From Planctomycetaceae bacterium (GTDB lineage: Bacteria; Planctomycetota; Planctomycetia; Planctomycetales; Planctomycetaceae): 47,779 nucleotides of DNA. Numbering within the stretch: the first letter of the stretch is position 1; each line of letters begins with the position of its first letter. The translations under genes and the position numbers were made by a program. The stretch covers positions 1-47,779 of the forward strand of contig JAGQPX010000154.1 in assembly GCA_020426505.1 (NCBI GenBank), given 5' to 3'. Below, in pieces: positions 44,247-47,779 of the stretch. The notes beneath the pieces are model-generated. The model was not told the origin of the DNA, did no database searches, and saw only the letters and a program-made list of their open reading frames with translations.

Positions 44247-45524
44247 ATGCGGCTGATGCCTTTCTGGAAGGTTTTGGGATTCTGTTTCGCATCTGCGTCT
44301 TTGGTGACAGCCGGTGATTGGCCGGCGTTTCGGGGGCCGAACGGTGATGGCACCACGGATGAGAAAGGTCTGCCGATCGAGTGGGGGCCGGAGCAGAACA
44401 TCAAATGGAAAACAGCACTTCCAGCACCGGCGAACAGTAGCCCGATCGTCTCGAATGGCCGTGTGTTCGTCACGTTGGCGGAAGAGCGAGGACACAAACG
44501 GCATCTGCTCTGCTTCGACCGCAACGATGGGAAGATGCTGTGGGTCAAAACGGTTCCATACGGAAAGGTCGCGGACACGCATCAGACGAACCCCTACTGT
44601 GGCTCCACCCCAGCGACCGATGGGGAGCGAGTCGTCGTCTGGCACGGCTCAGCTGGCATGTACTGTTACGACTTCGACGGCGAAGTCCTCTGGTCACAGC
44701 AGATGGGTGAGTTTCATCACATCTGGGGGTATGGCTCGTCACCCATTCTGCACGGCGACAAGGTGATCCAACTATGCGGGCCGGGCGTGAGGACAAAGCT
44801 CGTTGCCTTTCGATTGTCGGACGGATACATTCTGTGGGAGACGCCCGAACCGGGAAGCACGGACTCGGAAGCCGGTCGCTACAAGAGTACGTGGAGTACG
44901 CCGGTGGTGATCGATGTCAACGGGCAGTCACAACTCCTCGTCGCCATGCCGACCCGCGTGGTCGCGTACGATCCGGAGACCGGTGAGGTCATCTGGTTTG
45001 TCGAAGGACTGTCGAATGAACGCAGCGACGTGAGCTACACGAACCCACTCGTGGGCGACGGCATCGGCGCGATGCTCGGCGGGTATGGTGGACCAGCAAT
45101 CGGTTTTCGCCTCGGCGGATCCGGCGACATGACCGGGCAGAACCGTCTGTGGCGACAGGCCCCCGAGTCGCCTCGCAACCCGCAGCGCATCGGCAGCGGA
45201 ATTGTGATCGGCAATCATGTCTTCCACGCCAACGCCGATGCCCCGGGCACCATCGAGTGCTTCGACCTCAAGACGGGAGAGTTCCGCTGGACGGAGCCGC
45301 GACGAGAAGACGGCCCCCACTGGGGCTCGATGGTGCACGCAGTCGGTCGCCTGTACGTGACCGGCCAAAAGGGCCTGACGACCGTGTTCGCTCCCAATCC
45401 GGACAAGTTCGAGTTGCTTGCAGAGAACGATCTGGGCGAACGCACGAACTCAACGCCCGCTATCTCGGACGGCGAAATCCTCCTCCGTACATTTGAGCAT
45501 CTCTATTGCATAGCGAAGGAATAG
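44247..45524 (+). CDS. Secreted PQQ-binding-like beta-propeller protein
   Basis: A 425-residue exported protein; GGGGGA precedes the ATG. The signal peptide (about 1-22, FWKVLGFCFASASLVTAG) ends before GDWPAFRGPNGDG, the typical start of the family. Propeller blades end in Trp motifs (IKWKTALP, KMLWVKTVP, EVLWSQQM, YILWETPE, EVIWFVEGL, FRWTEPRR). It resembles the protein at 18279-19559 in size and opening. It could be a periplasmic binding or scaffold protein; PQQ cofactor use is unproven. It closes the plus-strand cluster and converges with the following minus-strand gene. Confidence 0.88.
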   Translation: MRLMPFWKVLGFCFASASLVTAGDWPAFRGPNGDGTTDEKGLPIEWGPEQNIKWKTALPAPANSSPIVSNGRVFVTLAEERGHKRHLLCFDRNDGKMLWVKTVPYGKVADTHQTNPYCGSTPATDGERVVVWHGSAGMYCYDFDGEVLWSQQMGEFHHIWGYGSSPILHGDKVIQLCGPGVRTKLVAFRLSDGYILWETPEPGSTDSEAGRYKSTWSTPVVIDVNGQSQLLVAMPTRVVAYDPETGEVIWFVEGLSNERSDVSYTNPLVGDGIGAMLGGYGGPAIGFRLGGSGDMTGQNRLWRQAPESPRNPQRIGSGIVIGNHVFHANADAPGTIECFDLKTGEFRWTEPRREDGPHWGSMVHAVGRLYVTGQKGLTTVFAPNPDKFELLAENDLGERTNSTPAISDGEILLRTFEHLYCIAKE

Positions 45525-45541
45525 CCGGACAACGACTACTC

Positions 45542-47779
45542 TCACGAGACGAGACTGACGTCGGTGGTAAACACCAGATCAAGTCCGTTGACGTTGTAGG
45601 TAAACTCCAGGAAGAACGCGGTCCCTCCGGTTGCCGGTGCCGTCACGTTGGCCACATAGACGCCGCCGCCGGAGTCGGCGACGATCTGACTTGTCCATGT
45701 TCCTCCGCCCGCTCCAAACGTCGAGTTGCGGAAGTCGAGTTCGGTTGAGTTGGTGGCCTGCCACAATCGCACCTGTGTCGGTGTGTCAACCGTCGTTGCC
45801 TGAATCGTCTCGCCGGCGTTCTGGATGGTCCAGTCGAACACGGGCAATGGCTGGTTCGTATCGACCGTGGTCATGAAGTTCATGGCTTTGTCCAGGGCGT
45901 CCGCATTCAGGCTGTGACCGGTGTTCGGCACGTAACGCTGATACGTCGGTCCAATCAGGTCATCAAAGTAGAATTGCGACGATGTCGGCACAAAGAACTC
46001 ATCGCCTGCCGAATGCACGAGGTACTTGGGCAGATCGAGACGATCGCGGTACTCGTAGGGGTCGACGATTTTCCGGAGGGACTCGCCAATCTGAGTGTCG
46101 AGCCGATCTAGGATGCCCAAGTCGGTGTAATCATGAACCGCTGCCGCATACCCGCCGATGATCTGATTCGTCACGCCGAGGTACTGCTGCCGATGGTTCT
46201 CCATACTGGGGGCCATGTTGAGCACGTCGAACACAAACGGGACGATCGACTTCACACGGGGGTCGACAGCGGCCGTCAGCCATGTCGTCCAGCCTCGCTT
46301 GGAGCCGCCCGTCACGATGAAGTCCTCGATCTCCACGCCTGCAAGTCCGTCGTCGAAATCCTGTGCGGTGTCCATCGCCGCGACGGCGCTCTTGACCATC
46401 GCAATGAGCAGCGGCCAAGATCCGTCCCCCGAATCGAGGAACTTGTCGAAGGTATAAGCGATGATCTCATCCTCCGATCGGGGGAAGCCTTCGTCCGAGA
46501 AGATGAGCGGTTCGCTGGGGACGGTCGGGAGATGAACGGTGACCATGCCGGTTGTCGTCGCCATCAGCACCGCATCGCTGTCGAGACTCCCGACGGTTGT
46601 TGGAGCTGGGTTGGTGTTGGAGCCGCCGTCGATATGCAGGATGGCGGTGTCCGAGGTCACCGTATCCGGCACGATCATCGAGACGTAATGTTGCCACAAC
46701 GGCTGGTCCACCTCCGAGGCATCCCGCCATGTCTGCGAATCCATGTCGAGAATGTACGCGGTGTATCCCGGGCCGGGAATCGTCGTGTCGAATGTGTAGC
46801 CGTAGTCTGGGTCTGCTTGCGCGACGTAGGTGTCAATCGCCGTAGGTGGCGACGATGACGGCACCGGCGTGATGTAGTAACCGATGATCGGCTCAGCCGT
46901 GTCCGACGCCCACAACCCATTCGGGTTCGCGACGGTGACTTCGTTGCTTAGTTCACCGCTGGCTTCGAGGGAGAAGGAAAGATCGACCGTCTTGCCGATC
47001 TCAATGATCGGGTTGCCGCTGGCATCCTCCAGAAATCCCTTGAACGGAACCTTCATCTCCAGCTGGTGACCATCGGGAGAGAGTGCATAGGTGATGTTGC
47101 CGGAGACAACCGGACCTCGGTCCTGAACGAACGTCACTGAGTCGTTCCCACCGAATGATATGTCATTTTCTTTGTAGACCCATTGTGTGTAGTGCTCATA
47201 TGACCCAGGGAGCACGTTCACAAAGCCCGGCTCAAACGGCCCCTGAGTCTGCGGACCGTTGAAGACATACTGGCCATTCGATTGATCCGCGAAAGCCTGT
47301 TCGAGTTCCGCTTCGGTCCGTGCACCATGTTGCAGATAATGCCCGGTGTTGAACGCACCATTGAAGAACTCGATCTCCCCGTTCGCATCATACCCGTCGG
47401 TGTCGGTCGTCCCCGTGTAGTAGCCCCCTTCGTAAAGCGGGTACCCGGTCAAATCGTCATTGTCGACATCGATCGTCACGATGACGTAGTAGCGTCCTGC
47501 ACGCAGCCCACTTCCCAGGTCCTCCACCTGGGTGCGCCCGATCTCTCCCGTTGCCTCGAAGTAGAAGTAGAAGTTCTCAGCATCGTGGGAGACTTTGTAG
47601 GTCAGCAGGTCGACGTCGGGATGATCGACATACGCGGGTATGGCTCCAGCCGTGTCGTTGTCCGTGTCGTGCTGATCATCGACGGGATCAGAGTAACTGG
47701 GCGCAGCGGCCCAGTCGCTGAAGTCGCCGTCAATTGTAATCGCTGGGGGGATGTACGGCGTGATAATTAACGAGTTAAT
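45542..47779 (-). CDS. PhoPQ-activated pathogenicity-related (PqaA-type) protein, 5' end missing
   Basis: The frame is open to the window edge, so the N-terminus is missing; about 745 residues are visible. The first part (roughly 200 residues) resembles a CBM9/DOMON-like carbohydrate-binding domain (ITIDGDFSDWAAAPSY, LLTYKVSHDAENFYFYFEA). The main domain is PqaA-type (PF10142), an alpha/beta hydrolase fold with the nucleophile motif GGSKRGWTTWL and VDPRVKSIVPFVFDVLN, then HSAGDEFFVPTSS and VPNTGHSLNAD, which supply the Asp and His. A beta-rich C-terminal domain follows. It is presumably secreted. Real substrate unknown; peptide, ester or glycan hydrolysis are all possible. Confidence 0.88.
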   Translation of the reverse strand: MNSLIITPYIPPAITIDGDFSDWAAAPSYSDPVDDQHDTDNDTAGAIPAYVDHPDVDLLTYKVSHDAENFYFYFEATGEIGRTQVEDLGSGLRAGRYYVIVTIDVDNDDLTGYPLYEGGYYTGTTDTDGYDANGEIEFFNGAFNTGHYLQHGARTEAELEQAFADQSNGQYVFNGPQTQGPFEPGFVNVLPGSYEHYTQWVYKENDISFGGNDSVTFVQDRGPVVSGNITYALSPDGHQLEMKVPFKGFLEDASGNPIIEIGKTVDLSFSLEASGELSNEVTVANPNGLWASDTAEPIIGYYITPVPSSSPPTAIDTYVAQADPDYGYTFDTTIPGPGYTAYILDMDSQTWRDASEVDQPLWQHYVSMIVPDTVTSDTAILHIDGGSNTNPAPTTVGSLDSDAVLMATTTGMVTVHLPTVPSEPLIFSDEGFPRSEDEIIAYTFDKFLDSGDGSWPLLIAMVKSAVAAMDTAQDFDDGLAGVEIEDFIVTGGSKRGWTTWLTAAVDPRVKSIVPFVFDVLNMAPSMENHRQQYLGVTNQIIGGYAAAVHDYTDLGILDRLDTQIGESLRKIVDPYEYRDRLDLPKYLVHSAGDEFFVPTSSQFYFDDLIGPTYQRYVPNTGHSLNADALDKAMNFMTTVDTNQPLPVFDWTIQNAGETIQATTVDTPTQVRLWQATNSTELDFRNSTFGAGGGTWTSQIVADSGGGVYVANVTAPATGGTAFFLEFTYNVNGLDLVFTTDVSLVS

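Noticed and set aside
46133..46858. 241-codon plus-strand open frame
   Set aside because: Antisense to the PqaA-type gene; no motif.

Overview
The window reads as a chromosomal segment of a Planctomycetota bacterium. The markers are two DUF1501 proteins with Tat-like signals, a cytochrome-c/DUF1549/DUF1553 protein, a PEP-CTERM protein, BatA-like von Willebrand factor A (VWA) membrane proteins, PQQ-type beta-propellers, a PhoPQ-activated-pathogenicity-related protein, and a long zinc-ribbon membrane protein. Base composition and codon use look even (GC-rich), and I see no prophage, CRISPR array, rRNA or tRNA. The identification rests on gene families recalled from memory, not on a search.

Layout. 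Positions 1-2484 (+) carry the dnaX-ybaB-recR replication/recombination cluster, with dnaX cut by the window edge. It is followed by rpoN (sigma-54) and speA (arginine decarboxylase). From 6255 to 12881 (+) lie two coupled VWA membrane proteins and a zinc-ribbon/transmembrane protein. From 12944 to 20295 there is a mixed-strand stretch: a small zinc-ribbon protein, a divergent FabI-like reductase, a second small zinc-ribbon protein beside a cold-shock protein, a cytosolic histidine kinase without a sensor, a POT-family peptide transporter, a PQQ propeller, an orphan two-helix membrane protein and a YfgD/ArsC-type reductase. The gene-poor stretch 20296-21536 holds the decayed end of an IS1380-type transposase. 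Positions 21537-23761 (+) hold a translationally coupled glycosyltransferase and UDP-GlcNAc 2-epimerase. After these come a solo DUF1501 protein, a PEP-CTERM protein, a degenerate RmlD-like protein (-), a DUF11 membrane protein, a secreted thioredoxin-like protein and a highly charged low-complexity protein.

From 31702 to 38367 everything is on the minus strand. A tight operon runs DgoD-like sugar-acid dehydratase, ceramidase-fold hydrolase, DapA-family aldolase and MFS transporter, then glutamate dehydrogenase and a cyclic-nucleotide-binding protein. The operon suggests uptake and breakdown of a sugar acid or its conjugate. Divergent from it (38514-45524, +) is a planctomycete surface/periplasmic cluster: cytochrome-c/DUF1549/DUF1553 protein, DUF1501 protein, a terpenoid-cyclase-fold protein with a CxxCH motif, an unknown protein and a PQQ propeller. 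The window ends inside a minus-strand PhoPQ-activated-type hydrolase with a carbohydrate-binding-like N-terminal part.

Most of the window is ordinary planctomycete housekeeping and accessory content. The most notable items are the four-gene sugar-acid operon with its ceramidase-like member and atypical aldolase, the CxxCH-bearing cyclase-fold protein, the acidic/arginine-rich repeat protein, and two dehydrogenase-fold proteins with altered active sites.
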